64,000 nt of DNA from Brasilonema angustatum HA4187-MV1 (GTDB lineage Bacteria; Cyanobacteriota; Cyanobacteriia; Cyanobacteriales; Nostocaceae). The position numbers were made by a program, and so were the translations under genes. The DNA is taken from NCBI GenBank assembly GCA_019359695.1, contig JAHHGV010000025.1, positions 61,277 through 125,276 on the forward strand, written 5' to 3'. The first letter of the stretch is position 1; every line of letters starts with the position of its first letter. Under the pieces are notes generated by a model that saw nothing but the letters and a program-made list of their open reading frames with translations, had not been told where the DNA came from and did no database searches. This document shows, in pieces, positions 45,651 to 55,423 of this stretch.

Positions 45651-46668
45651 CATGTTTCTGGTAAATCATTGGACACTCAGTCTCAAGCTACGATTACTTT
45701 TGTCTCACCTGAGTGTGATGCTGTTGGGAATTAGCATCGTCAATCTGGTGAGTCACTTATCTGGTCAAAATTTTCAGGACGGAGTGGTAGCAGCCCTCGT
45801 TAGTCTCTTGAGTGTCAGCGCTGTTAGCATACTGACTTCACGCATTATTATACGTCCGCTACTAACGATGGAAAAGGCAATGCAGGCATTTGCCGGTGGA
45901 GATTTAACAGCACGGGCACCTCACATTTCGATTCCTGAAATTAATCGTTTAGCCAGCAGTTTTAACCATCTTGCTATTAGCTTACAAGGAATCGAAGAGC
46001 GGCGGCAAGAATTGACGAGTGATATGGCTCACGAGTTGCGATCGCCCATTACTGTGATTCATGGCTATCTAGAAATGCTCAATACTGGGATGACCCAAAT
46101 GACCGCCGAGATCCAAAGGCAAATGAGTGAGGAAGCTGAGCGATTGATTCGTTTGGTGGATGATTTGCTCGAACTCTCCAAGGTCGAAACGGGCTATTTG
46201 CCCTTGCGACTTCAGCCGTTGCCCCTCGCACCGATTTTCAAGAAAATTGTCACAACCTTTCGGGCAGCAAGCTTACAGGCAAATTGTCAACTGCAATTGC
46301 GGATACCAAATCATTTACCTCCTGTCTATGCTGATCGCGATCGCATCAAGCAAATTCTGATTAATCTGATCGGCAATGCAATTACCTACACCCCTAATGG
46401 AATAGTGACTATTCGCGCTTGGTTACAGGGCGATTATGTATGGATCGCAGTCACAGACACAGGTATTGGAATTGCTCAAGAAGATTTACCTAAAGTTTTT
46501 GAGCGCTTTTGGCGGGCAGATCCGTCACGCAATGCCAGAACAGGAGGAAATGGCATCGGACTGGCGATTACCAAACGATTGGTGCAACTGCATAACGGAA
46601 AAATTGAAGTGGAAAGTGAATTAGGCAAAGGATCGATGTTTAGATTTTCAATACCGAGGGCTGTTTAG
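45637..46668 (+). CDS. Membrane sensor histidine kinase (BaeS/CusS-like)
   Basis: A 343-residue kinase starting at ATG 45637, with a 14-bp overlap with the regulator gene; ATG 45652 is an alternative. Two membrane helices (about 16-38 and 45-65) enclose only a very short periplasmic loop, so metal sensing through a large periplasmic domain is unlikely. HAMP (about 66-118), HisKA with His in DMAHELRSPITV (about 138), then HATPase (NLIGNAITYTP, DTGIGI, GNGIGLAI). The stop codon lies inside copy 2 of the island repeat. Confidence 0.92.
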   Translation: MAKCNMFLVNHWTLSLKLRLLLSHLSVMLLGISIVNLVSHLSGQNFQDGVVAALVSLLSVSAVSILTSRIIIRPLLTMEKAMQAFAGGDLTARAPHISIPEINRLASSFNHLAISLQGIEERRQELTSDMAHELRSPITVIHGYLEMLNTGMTQMTAEIQRQMSEEAERLIRLVDDLLELSKVETGYLPLRLQPLPLAPIFKKIVTTFRAASLQANCQLQLRIPNHLPPVYADRDRIKQILINLIGNAITYTPNGIVTIRAWLQGDYVWIAVTDTGIGIAQEDLPKVFERFWRADPSRNARTGGNGIGLAITKRLVQLHNGKIEVESELGKGSMFRFSIPRAV

Positions 46669-46750
46669 TCATATTTTTACTGATGCTAGTCTTACTCTAG
46701 TCATATTTGCTTGTTACTCTTTAAATGCTCTTTTTAATATTACGTAATAC
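46665..46750. repeat. ~90-bp island repeat, copy 2
   Basis: Begins at the stop codon of the kinase gene (ttagtcatatttttactgat) and repeats the 'ctagtcatattt' block before ending at gtaatac. Confidence 0.8.
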
Positions 46751-47136
46751 TACCGTTATCAATATTCTTCTCTATCCTGTCCAAAGCCCAACGGGAGAAA
46801 TGACATATTTTAACGCAACTTGGTATGATTCATCTTTTCGAGTTTTGACGAGAAAAAATGCCTAAACCTTGAACAAATCTGAATTTTCAAACTATCCTAT
46901 GATTTTTCTGTTCTGCCTTGTGATGTCCGAGTGAAAAAACACCTTAACAAAGCGAAGGTTAATGGTCTTGAATCCTTTTACCTGCTTGTTGTGCCCCCTG
47001 CCATAAGCCCTTGTGTCTTCTTATAACTTTTTTGAAAGCTGGAACATTGGAAAACCAAGGAACCTGGACCGTAAAGCTTTTTGCTTTTGGCTTAGTATGG
47101 TTCGGTTTTAAAAGACTACCCCAATTACTAGCTTAG
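46751..47136. other. Gap upstream of the RND permease gene
   Basis: About 390 bp with no gene. A short ccaaggaac stretch at 47055 recalls the decayed adaptor copy at 54790, but the similarity is too short to call. Promoter motifs are not evident. Confidence 0.45.
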
Positions 47137-50100
47137 TTGAAACCTACACCCAAATCTAGATTGAGCGTCGTGAATAAACTCATCGATAAACTCATCTCCA
47201 TTGCTTTCCGAAACCGCTATATTACCTTGGCAATTGCTATTTTGCTGTTGGTAGTGGGTTACGGAGCCTTCCAAACGCTAGAAATTGAAGCATATCCCGA
47301 CTTCACCAATCCCCAAGTCAGGGTAATCACTATTTTGCCAGGGAAGGCGGCAGAGGAAATGGAACGACTAGTGACGGTACCACTGGAGAAGGAATTAAAC
47401 GGTATTCCTGGTGAGATTAGCTTGCGATCTACCTCCTTCCTTAACTTATCGGTTATCGTTCTTACTTTCGAGGACGGCACACCGAGTCAACTTGCCCGGC
47501 AGCAGGTACTTCAGCGAACTGCTCAAGCAGATCTACCTAGCGATGCCAAACCCCAACTTGATGCAGATGCTAGTAGCGTAGGTGAAATTTATCGCTATAC
47601 GGTGGAATCAAAATACTACTCGGCGATGGAGCGTAAAGCCATTGAAGATTGGGATTTAGAGAAGGCATTTCGGCAAATCCCTGGCGTTATTGATGTAACG
47701 AGTTGGGGTGGTCCAATTAAGAACTACCAGGTAAATGTAGATCCCTTACGCTTGAAAGCCTTGGGCTTGAGTATGGATCAAGTTTCTCAGGCTTTAACCA
47801 ACTCCAATGGTACTACAGGTGGCAACTACATTGAGAAAAACGGTCAGGCTTTCGTTATTCGCAGTCTCGGACTGCTCAAAAATATTGACGATATTAATAA
47901 AGTAGTGATTACGGCGACTCAAGGTGGGACACCTATCCGTATCCAGGACATAGCAACTGTTGAGATTGGTACAGGCGTACGCTTGGGGCAATTTGGCAAA
48001 AACAGGGATGATGATGATGTCATGGGCATTGTATTGATGCGTCGGGGCGAGAATCCTTCCCGAGTTATTGAGCGCCTTTACAAAAAGTTTCCAGAAATTC
48101 AAAAATCCTTGCCTAAGGGAGTGCGTCTCGTACCACTCTATGATCGTCTCCAGCTGGTACGGGAAACTCTCCACACTGTCTTACACAACTTGGGAGAGGG
48201 AATTATGCTGGTGATAATTGTACTCATTGTGTTTTTATTTGACTTTACCAGTGGTTTGATAGCTGCGACTGTTATTCCATTGGCGTTGCTGTTTTCCTTT
48301 ATCTGCCTCAACCTTTTTCACATTCCGGCGAATTTGCTCAGTTTGGGAGCAATAGACTTTGGAATCATCGTTGATGGGGCAGTCGTGATGGTGGAGAATG
48401 CTTTTAGCCGTCTGAGTGAAGAGGGCCATCATTTGAAGGATCGCAAGAGTCGCAACAATCTGGTGTTAGAAGCAGCCCAGCAGGTGGGACGACCAATTTT
48501 GTTTGCCACAAGTATCATCTGTTGTTGCTTTATTGTTCTGTTTACCTTTGATGGGGTAGCGGGTAAGCTCTTCCGCCCTCTCGCTTTCACGATGAACTTC
48601 CAGCTTTTGGGAGCAATGCTAATTGCTTTGACCATCATCCCAGTGCTGATCTCATTTTTTATGACCCGTAAGCCTGTCATCGAACGTGAAAGCCCAGTAG
48701 TCACTGTCGTTCGGTCAATATATAAGCCGATTTTGCGCTGGACAATAAATCATCCGTGGCCGATAATTGCAGGATCTGTGACGGCATTGGCGCTTGCAGT
48801 ATTCATCTTCTTACATATCGGCTCAGAGTTCTTACCTGCTCTGGAAGAGGGCAACATTTGGTTACGGGCAACAGTGCTACCTCCATCAATCTCGCTAGAA
48901 GAGGGAACCTTAATTGCCAAGCGCATTCGTGAGATTATTGTCAAGTATCCAGAGATTAAAAACGTCACCAGTCAGACGGGTAGCCCTGATGATGCAACTG
49001 ACCCCAACTTATTTAGCAATATTGAGTTTCTAGTAGACCTCAAACCAGCACAAGAGTGGCGTTCTCAGTTCCACGGTACAAAAGAGGAACTGGTTAGCGC
49101 CATGAACAAGGAGCTTTCAGTCATTCCTAATGTAGAATACAATTTTTCACAGTACATCCAGGACAATGTTGATGAAGCCATTTCTGGGGCAAAAGGAAAT
49201 CTGGGAATCAAGATATTTGGCCCCGACCTGAACGTACTCCAAAAGTTAGGAGACCAAATAACTACCATCGTCAGTCAAATTTCTGGCATGGTAGATGTTG
49301 CAGGGGATCATATCCTTGGTCAGCCCCAGTATCAAGTCGTTGTAGACCGTGATGCTGCTAGCCGCTACGGTCTGAATGTCTCTGATATTCAGAATTTAGT
49401 TGCCACATCCGTGGGAGGCAAGACAGTGACCCAGCTTGTGGAAGGAGAGCGACGCTTTAACGTATTGGTACGTTTAGCCAAACCCTATCGCAACACCAAA
49501 GAAGCAATAGATAACTTACTCATTAATCCACCAGGATCAATAAGTTCAATTCCTATTTCTCAAGTGGCTCATACTCAGGCTGTATCGGGAGCTTTAGTCA
49601 TTAATCGCGAAGAGAACAAACGTCGCATGGTTGTCAAAGCTAATGTACGAGGGCGCGATTTGGGTTCAGCCGTGGCAGAAGCACAAAGCAAAGTTGCTCA
49701 ACAAGTTCATCTACCTGAGGGATATACACTCGAATGGAGCGGACAGTTTGAGTACCAACAAGAGTCAAATAAGCGTCTGATGGTAGTTGTGCCGCTTACT
49801 CTGTGTCTGATTTTTGTGATTTTACTTTTGGCTTTTGGTTCGGCACGCTATGCCTTACTGATTCTGGTGGCAGTTCCCCTTGCAGCTATTGGTGGGATAG
49901 TGAGTTTGTTTGTTACCCACACTTATTTCAGTATCTCCGCAGGGGTAGGATTCATTGCCCTGACTGGGGTAGCAGTACAGAATGGCGTGATTCTAATAAG
50001 CTACATTAATCAGTTGTCCCAAGACTATATTGCTCGGTTATCAAAAGAAGCGGACGTTGATTGTGTCGTCATATTTCCCCCCGGCATAAAATCTCAAGCT

Positions 50101-50505
50101 GCCTACATCGCCCTAATTCAACTAGGAACGCAGAAGAATAGCCTCAAAATGATTAGGTATACAAAACTGTCATATAAAGAATCGAAAATCATACCCTTCT
50201 TGATAAGCAAGGCAGTTTATGAGGGGGCGCTGGCGCGGATGCGTCCAGTACTGATGACAGCAACTGTGGCTATCTTAGGTTTACTTCCTGTGGCATCATC
50301 AAACGGCATTGGTTCCCAAAGTCAGAAACCTTTTGCCGTAGTCATTATCGGCGGATTAATATCAGCAACTTTTCTTACACTGATAGTGCTGCCAACACTA
50401 TATAACCTAGTGGAAAAACAGACAAAAAAACCTTACAAAAACAGACCTCAGAAAAATAATTATCCTGCCGTTGAACCGACTTTGGAGAAAGTGAGGCAGG
50501 CATGA
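47137..50505 (+). CDS. HME-RND (CzcA/CusA-type) heavy-metal efflux permease with an unusual insert
   Basis: A 1122-residue inner-membrane proton/metal antiporter. TM4 has GAIDFGIIVDGAVVMVEN with D407, D413 and E420, the same spacing as CzcA D402/D408/E415, which indicates divalent cations (Zn/Co/Cd/Ni-type) rather than drugs. The permease ends with LTGVAVQNGVILISY and EGALARMRPVLMTA. Between these blocks (about 50030-50210) is an insert about 50 residues longer than usual. The start is uncertain: TTG 47137 or GTG 47170 (giving MNKLIDKLISIAF); no ATG is available. It heads a permease-TolC-adaptor set, rather than the usual C-B-A order. Confidence 0.92.
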   Translation: MKPTPKSRLSVVNKLIDKLISIAFRNRYITLAIAILLLVVGYGAFQTLEIEAYPDFTNPQVRVITILPGKAAEEMERLVTVPLEKELNGIPGEISLRSTSFLNLSVIVLTFEDGTPSQLARQQVLQRTAQADLPSDAKPQLDADASSVGEIYRYTVESKYYSAMERKAIEDWDLEKAFRQIPGVIDVTSWGGPIKNYQVNVDPLRLKALGLSMDQVSQALTNSNGTTGGNYIEKNGQAFVIRSLGLLKNIDDINKVVITATQGGTPIRIQDIATVEIGTGVRLGQFGKNRDDDDVMGIVLMRRGENPSRVIERLYKKFPEIQKSLPKGVRLVPLYDRLQLVRETLHTVLHNLGEGIMLVIIVLIVFLFDFTSGLIAATVIPLALLFSFICLNLFHIPANLLSLGAIDFGIIVDGAVVMVENAFSRLSEEGHHLKDRKSRNNLVLEAAQQVGRPILFATSIICCCFIVLFTFDGVAGKLFRPLAFTMNFQLLGAMLIALTIIPVLISFFMTRKPVIERESPVVTVVRSIYKPILRWTINHPWPIIAGSVTALALAVFIFLHIGSEFLPALEEGNIWLRATVLPPSISLEEGTLIAKRIREIIVKYPEIKNVTSQTGSPDDATDPNLFSNIEFLVDLKPAQEWRSQFHGTKEELVSAMNKELSVIPNVEYNFSQYIQDNVDEAISGAKGNLGIKIFGPDLNVLQKLGDQITTIVSQISGMVDVAGDHILGQPQYQVVVDRDAASRYGLNVSDIQNLVATSVGGKTVTQLVEGERRFNVLVRLAKPYRNTKEAIDNLLINPPGSISSIPISQVAHTQAVSGALVINREENKRRMVVKANVRGRDLGSAVAEAQSKVAQQVHLPEGYTLEWSGQFEYQQESNKRLMVVVPLTLCLIFVILLLAFGSARYALLILVAVPLAAIGGIVSLFVTHTYFSISAGVGFIALTGVAVQNGVILISYINQLSQDYIARLSKEADVDCVVIFPPGIKSQAAYIALIQLGTQKNSLKMIRYTKLSYKESKIIPFLISKAVYEGALARMRPVLMTATVAILGLLPVASSNGIGSQSQKPFAVVIIGGLISATFLTLIVLPTLYNLVEKQTKKPYKNRPQKNNYPAVEPTLEKVRQA

Positions 50506-51057
50506 ATATCAGACTGAGGATATTTATTTTTTGTGAGCAATAAACTTTTAAGAAATACAGGGAACGCTTAACAGGCAAACAATATTTCTTTTATTCATAA
50601 CGGGCGGTGTGCCTAAGAATGGGGTGCTGACATTTTGTACCAAGAAAAATTGATTAAAGTTAGCGACTCAGTATGAAAGGCAAAGTCATTTACACCCACA
50701 CACCCCCAATACGGTTCGGTTAAAGGGGAAAGGGAAAGGGGGAAAGGGTAAGAAAAAACCTTTAACCCAAACCCAATTCGCAAAGTGAGAAATGCTTATC
50801 ACCAAGCGTATTGCCCACACCCCTATCCCAAGCGCTCTTAGCCCTTTGCGGTCTGGTGCGCCAACGGGGCGTACTCAAAGGACAAAGCGCACTTTTGACT
50901 TGTTTTGCCCCTGTGTTTGTTGAAAGTATAGCAACGGACAGGAAGCTTAGGACAACAATAAATTCACAATATACGCGCTTTGAAGGTGTCTACCGCCGAC
51001 TTGTCCTAACGGCTTTGGCGACTGCTATAAAACTACTTTGTTGCGACGATCTTAATT
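50506..51057. other. Permease-TolC spacer with a MITE-like element
   Basis: A 552-bp gap in the efflux set. It includes a purine-rich ggggaaaggg tract (about 50725-50755) and the inverted-repeat element at 50927-51029. A 102-codon frame through 50811-51119 runs across that element and is not considered a gene. Confidence 0.5.
50927..51029. mobile_element. 103-bp MITE-like element with 29-bp terminal inverted repeats
   Basis: The left arm (50927-50955) begins tatagca and ends ttaggacaa. The right arm (51001-51029) is its inverse, ttgtcctaa to tgctata, with identical ends and a diverged middle. 'tatagcagtcgcca..ttaggac' is a familiar Nostocales interspersed repeat. Confidence 0.7.
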
Positions 51058-52875
51058 ATGAGGATGCAACTCAACTACTTTTGGATCTTGAGTTTTTGTA
51101 CTCTGAGTTTTCTCACTAGCTGTGCTCAGCAAAACAAGAGTGCTACTGAAGTTCCTTCAGTTTCCCCATATTCTTTGGGGAATCAATCTCAACAAAATGC
51201 ACAGAGTTTCCCAGTTGCTGGGGTTGCTCCATCTGCTCAACAAAATGCACAGAATTTCCCAGTTACTGGGGTTGCTCCATCTGCCCAACAAAATGCACAG
51301 AGTTTCCCAGTTCCTGAAGTTCCTCCACCTCCCCAACAAAGTACGGGGAGCCAACCCCAAAAAAATGCACAGGGTTTCCCAAATTTTGAGGTTCCTGCAG
51401 AAAAATCCCAGCCTCAACAGTTGCCAACTCATTTTTCAGTTAACTCCAAAAGGATTACACAGACTAAACTGACCTCTAAGACTGGACAACAAAAGCCCTC
51501 CAAATTCACTGCTCAAACAACAAAACGAGTTCAGCCATCTGGGCAAAATCAAGTTCAAAAGAAGCAGTCTCAGGCACAGAAGATCCTCAACGACCAAATT
51601 TTAACGGAGGCAGATCTACTACCAGAAGTCGCCCACCGCAAGACTTCCCCCAATTCCAGCCTACGTCTTAGTCTGAGCGAGGCATTCCAGAGAGCAGATG
51701 CTAGAAACCCCCAACTGCTCGCAGCTCAGCGTAATCTCAACATCAGTGCTGCGGGCATTACCATCGCAGGAGTGCGTCCGAATCCTCAGATTGCCCTTCA
51801 ATATGGTTTTGGCTCTGTATACGACAAAAGCGCTAACCCTCAACAGTTGAGCCTCAATCAAACCGTCGAACTAGGAGGCAAGCGGTCTAAGCGTATATCT
51901 GTTGCCAAATCTCAGTACGAATTGGCGGTTCTACAGTACAATTCCACCCGTTTTGATACTCACGGGCAAGTGCGTCGGGCATACGCCGAATTAGCTGCAG
52001 CTCAAGCAAGCTTTCGCTCACAGCAAGAACAGATCCAACTGCTCCAGAAATTGGTATACATCGCCCTTAAGCGCTTTGAGGCTGGAGCTGCTCCTGAGGC
52101 GGAATTGTTGCAAGCTCAACTGGCACTCAACCAGACAGTACCCCAACTCAGACAAGCCAGAGGACGCATTCAGCAAGCACGTATCCAGTTGAATGCACTG
52201 CTGGGAGATAGCCCCGCACAGAATATCGAGATTAACGACCCTGGAATGTTCAATATGGCAGTCAAAAACACACAACTAGTACCAACACCCGATGTTCAAC
52301 TTCCTGCTGTGGAAAAATTGCTTGCACAAGCCTATGAGCAGCGTCCAGACTTCAAAAGCGCCAGACAGCAGACTGAAGTGGGACAGCAGCAGCTGCGCCT
52401 TGCCAAGGCTTTACGTATACCCGACTTGCAACTAAGCGGTGGATATCTTTTTACCACTGCGGATGCTCCCACCCAAAACACTAATGGCGTATTTTTTGGA
52501 GTAACAGTGAACCTGCCCATATTCTATAGACAACAAGGGGAAGTGGCACAAGCACAAGCAACAATGGACCAATCTGTGGAGCAGCAAAACGTGGTGCGAT
52601 CGCAAATTGCTGTCGATGTACGTACTGCCTACGAAGCTTTGCTCATTGCTCGTGAAAAAATCCGCAAGTACCAGTCACAACTGCTACCCGACTCTAGAGA
52701 GGTATTGGGCTTGGCTCAGGAAAGTTATCAAGTAGGTAAGACAAACCTAGCGAGTGCGATCGCGGTTCAACAAGCAGATCAACAAATTCGCTCTGGTTAT
52801 GTGGATGCAGTGACGGCTTACCAGAGTGCCTACGCTGATCTGGAAAAGGCTGTTGGTACCCCATTATCATTCTGA
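51058..52875 (+). CDS. TolC-family outer-membrane efflux lipoprotein (CzcC-like)
   Basis: A 605-residue protein. A lipoprotein signal (FLTSC, Cys about residue 22) is followed by a Gln/Pro-rich region with tandem 16-residue repeats (QQNAQSFPVAGVAPSA, residues ~43-110). The OEP/TolC domain spans about 190-600, including RLSLSEAFQRADARNPQLL and the second repeat near 400. It forms the outer-membrane channel for the RND pump. The long repeat-bearing N-terminal region is unusual for CzcC-type proteins. It could begin at ATG 51058 or 51064; no good RBS is visible. Confidence 0.9.
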   Translation: MRMQLNYFWILSFCTLSFLTSCAQQNKSATEVPSVSPYSLGNQSQQNAQSFPVAGVAPSAQQNAQNFPVTGVAPSAQQNAQSFPVPEVPPPPQQSTGSQPQKNAQGFPNFEVPAEKSQPQQLPTHFSVNSKRITQTKLTSKTGQQKPSKFTAQTTKRVQPSGQNQVQKKQSQAQKILNDQILTEADLLPEVAHRKTSPNSSLRLSLSEAFQRADARNPQLLAAQRNLNISAAGITIAGVRPNPQIALQYGFGSVYDKSANPQQLSLNQTVELGGKRSKRISVAKSQYELAVLQYNSTRFDTHGQVRRAYAELAAAQASFRSQQEQIQLLQKLVYIALKRFEAGAAPEAELLQAQLALNQTVPQLRQARGRIQQARIQLNALLGDSPAQNIEINDPGMFNMAVKNTQLVPTPDVQLPAVEKLLAQAYEQRPDFKSARQQTEVGQQQLRLAKALRIPDLQLSGGYLFTTADAPTQNTNGVFFGVTVNLPIFYRQQGEVAQAQATMDQSVEQQNVVRSQIAVDVRTAYEALLIAREKIRKYQSQLLPDSREVLGLAQESYQVGKTNLASAIAVQQADQQIRSGYVDAVTAYQSAYADLEKAVGTPLSF

Positions 52876-52988
52876 ACAAATAATCTTTAATTAATGAATT
52901 TAAATATTGGGTTTTAATTTTTAATTCTTAATTTTTTATTGTCAAGCCAAGTTATAGTGATCAGCGCCGAATTCCGTAGAGTGATTTA

Positions 52989-54311
52989 ATGATGATGATA
53001 CAGTCCTGTCGCCTTTGGTTTTTTTATCTATTTGTTCTGAGTCTGCTCGCTGGCTGTAGTCAGAATCTTAAGACTCCCAAGTTTTTTTTATTAGCCTCAG
53101 CCTCAAAGGATACAGAAATTAAATCCCAACAAATTTCGGAACAGGATCCCAAGATTCCTGAGGTTCCAGCAGAAGCCGCTAAACCTGCTCAAGGACCGAC
53201 CTATGTTTCATTGACTCCTCAACAGGAGCAGCAAATCGGACTGAAAGTCGAAGCTGTACAATTCAAACCTTTCCCGGTTACTATCCAATTAACAGGTCGG
53301 GTTCAGGCTGCTGCTGATTTGCTTACCCATATCGCCCCCCCAGTTCCTGGACGGGTTACTACCGTCTTTGTCAAATTAGGTCAACGTGTCACTCGCACCC
53401 AAACACTGGCTTTGATTAAGTCTGATACGGTTGGTCAACTTCAGTCGGATTTGTTGCAAGCTACTCTACAAACTAAAGCTGATATCAAGCAAGCTCAGGT
53501 ACAATTGAACTTTTCCAAAGCTGCTTACCAACGCGAGCAAAAGCTCTTTAACGACCGAATCTCAGCTAAAGCTGACCTAGAAACGGCTCGTACCCAGTAT
53601 GAGAAGGATAAAGCAAACCTACAAGCCCTATACTCCAAGTTCCAGTCAGCGATCACAGTTGCGGAAGAACGCTTATCTTTATCCGGAGTGTCCGTAGGAG
53701 TGGCAGATCAAGTTGTACGTACAGGGGAGATATACCCTTATGTTATTGTTAAGGCTGCAGCTGACGGTATTGTTATCAGCCGCACCATCAATACTGGCGA
53801 GCTAGCCGATCCCAGCAAGGAATTGTTTACCATAGCGGATCTTACTCGGGTGGGGTTAGTGGCGGATACGTATGAGAAAGACGTTAATAACGTACGTATT
53901 GGTCAACCTGTTGTTCTGACTTTCGATAGCCTGCCGAACAAGACCTTTTCTGGTCGGATTAGCTATGTTGCCAATGTACTCGACCCTCAAACTCGCACCC
54001 TGACTATTCGGGCAGATGTTCCCAATCCTGATTTGAATCTTAAACCGGATATGTTTGCACGCTTCAAAATCTTGGTGGAGAATAGGAGTCTACTCTCAGT
54101 ACCTAAGAGCGCTATACAACGTAAGGGAGATTACAATTTCGCTTACGTAAAGGTGCAAGAACACCGCTATGAAGAACGCCGAGTGGAAGTAGGAGTTGAT
54201 AATGGAGAATCTATCCAAGTTATCAACGGTCTAAAACCGGGTGAGAATGTGGTCTCCCAAGGGACATTGGCGTTGCAGGGAGCAGCTTTGAAGCTTAGTG
54301 ATGGCGGCTAA
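52989..54311 (+). CDS. RND efflux periplasmic adaptor lipoprotein (CzcB/CusB-like)
   Basis: A 440-residue membrane-fusion protein. A lipobox LLAGC (Cys about residue 23) anchors it. The split lipoyl motif (HIAPPVPGRVTTVFVKLGQ and VIVKAAADGIVISR) encloses a coiled-coil hairpin (about 150-225). The beta-barrel and membrane-proximal domains follow (TFDSLPNKTFSGRISYV, then LKPGENVVSQGTLALQGAAL). No N-terminal His-rich metal-binding stretch is visible. It lies 113 bp after the TolC gene. A decayed copy of its 3' end lies downstream at 54552-54849. Confidence 0.93.
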   Translation: MMMIQSCRLWFFYLFVLSLLAGCSQNLKTPKFFLLASASKDTEIKSQQISEQDPKIPEVPAEAAKPAQGPTYVSLTPQQEQQIGLKVEAVQFKPFPVTIQLTGRVQAAADLLTHIAPPVPGRVTTVFVKLGQRVTRTQTLALIKSDTVGQLQSDLLQATLQTKADIKQAQVQLNFSKAAYQREQKLFNDRISAKADLETARTQYEKDKANLQALYSKFQSAITVAEERLSLSGVSVGVADQVVRTGEIYPYVIVKAAADGIVISRTINTGELADPSKELFTIADLTRVGLVADTYEKDVNNVRIGQPVVLTFDSLPNKTFSGRISYVANVLDPQTRTLTIRADVPNPDLNLKPDMFARFKILVENRSLLSVPKSAIQRKGDYNFAYVKVQEHRYEERRVEVGVDNGESIQVINGLKPGENVVSQGTLALQGAALKLSDGG

Positions 54312-54376
54312 AGTTAGGAGGCGATAAGCCCGCTTGCTGACTTGTTGTGCGTATCCCGTTATTTTTGTAAGATGCC

Positions 54377-54463
54377 TTAGTCATATTTTTACTAACGCTA
54401 GTCATACTCTAGTCATATTTACTTGCTATTAGTTAAACATCAACATTGTGTCTGAGGTAATAC
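54377..54463. repeat. ~90-bp island repeat, copy 3
   Basis: ttagtcatatttttactaac, then 'ctagtcatattta' and ending near gtaatac; 66 bp after the adaptor stop codon. See copies 1 and 2. Confidence 0.8.
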
Positions 54464-54551
54464 TAGCTTAATCAATGAATACAAAAGTTAATAGCATTGA
54501 TTTGGAATATATATATTTCAAACTCTGAAAAAGTTGGACACCCTTTAACCC

Positions 54552-54849
54552 TTTCGCCTAGGTAAAAGTGCAAGATCACTGCTATGGGAAAGTGAGCAAC
54601 AGTCTAAAACTCGGTTAAAATGTGGTTTTCCAACTCTTAAGAAACACATTTTTGAACGCATATATATCAAGGTTTTCAAAAAGTGAATAAAAAGTGTTTC
54701 TTTCATTTTTTGCGATCGCCTAGTGGCGCTGGTTAGGAGATCTCAATAAAAACCTTTTTTCTTCTCTACATTCATATGTTAATTGAAAACCAAGGAACTT
54801 TGGAGTTGTAGAGAGGAGCTTTGAAACTTAACGATTGCGGCTGAGGTTA
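54552..54849 (+). pseudogene. Decayed duplicate of the adaptor gene 3' end, split by an insertion
   Basis: Three blocks align in order with the intact adaptor gene: 54552-54586 with 54137-54171 (30 of 35 bases), 54597-54633 with 54224-54260 (30 of 37) and 54790-54849 with 54257-54316 (about 48 of 60). Roughly 155 bp of unrelated sequence sits between the second and third blocks, flanked by a repeated ccaa. The frame is not maintained. The rest of the 54312-54943 gap contains repeat copy 3 and no gene. Confidence 0.75.
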
Positions 54850-54943
54850 TGATGCACTCACGTTACCCGGCGTTGCAGGATTCTGCACTCAACTATTTAG
54901 TAAAAACAAATAATCCACATCCCGCAACAATTTCTGAAATTGC

Positions 54944-55423
54944 ATGAAAACACTAATGTACTTAATTGCATTGAGTTTAGTAGCGACTACTTCTGTTCCT
55001 AGTGTCTATGCCAATTCCATCACAAACATTGAGAGTTTTCCATATATCGGAAGTACAACACAATTTCCTCATGGTCGTAAATGGGGAAATGTTCGCCAGA
55101 CTTTCCAGTTACAAATCCCTCAAAATAGCAGCGCACTTTCTCAACTGGATATTGATGTTCCAGCAGGGTTGAGGGTCAAGAATGATATTAGTATCTCCAA
55201 CAAATCTGGTAAAGAAATCCAAGCCAACACTTCTGTAAACGCCAACAAAATTACCATCGTTTTCTCTGAGGCAATTTCTCCAGGAAATACACTTACTATT
55301 GACTTAAACAAGGTGGACAGAGTTGGTACTTCTAATGCCTGGTTATACAGAGTATCCGCTAAACTTGTTGGACTCAATGCAGAGATACCCATCGGTATAG
55401 CTCAGTTTCGTCTCACCTATTAA
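54944..55423 (+). CDS. DUF2808 exported protein (first of two paralogues)
   Basis: A 159-residue protein with a signal peptide (LIALSLVATTSVPSVYA, cleavage near residue 23). The mature beta-rich domain matches the DUF2808 pattern: FQLQIPQNSSALSQLDIDVP, then KITIVFSEAISPGNTLTIDL and a C-terminal VGLNAEIPIGIAQFRL. These are secreted cyanobacterial proteins of unknown function. It is followed 249 bp later by a paralogue on the same strand. Confidence 0.85.
   Translation: MKTLMYLIALSLVATTSVPSVYANSITNIESFPYIGSTTQFPHGRKWGNVRQTFQLQIPQNSSALSQLDIDVPAGLRVKNDISISNKSGKEIQANTSVNANKITIVFSEAISPGNTLTIDLNKVDRVGTSNAWLYRVSAKLVGLNAEIPIGIAQFRLTY

Noticed and set aside
50811..51119. 102-codon frame upstream of the TolC gene
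   Set aside because: It runs across a MITE-like element and into the TolC gene; composition is spacer-like.
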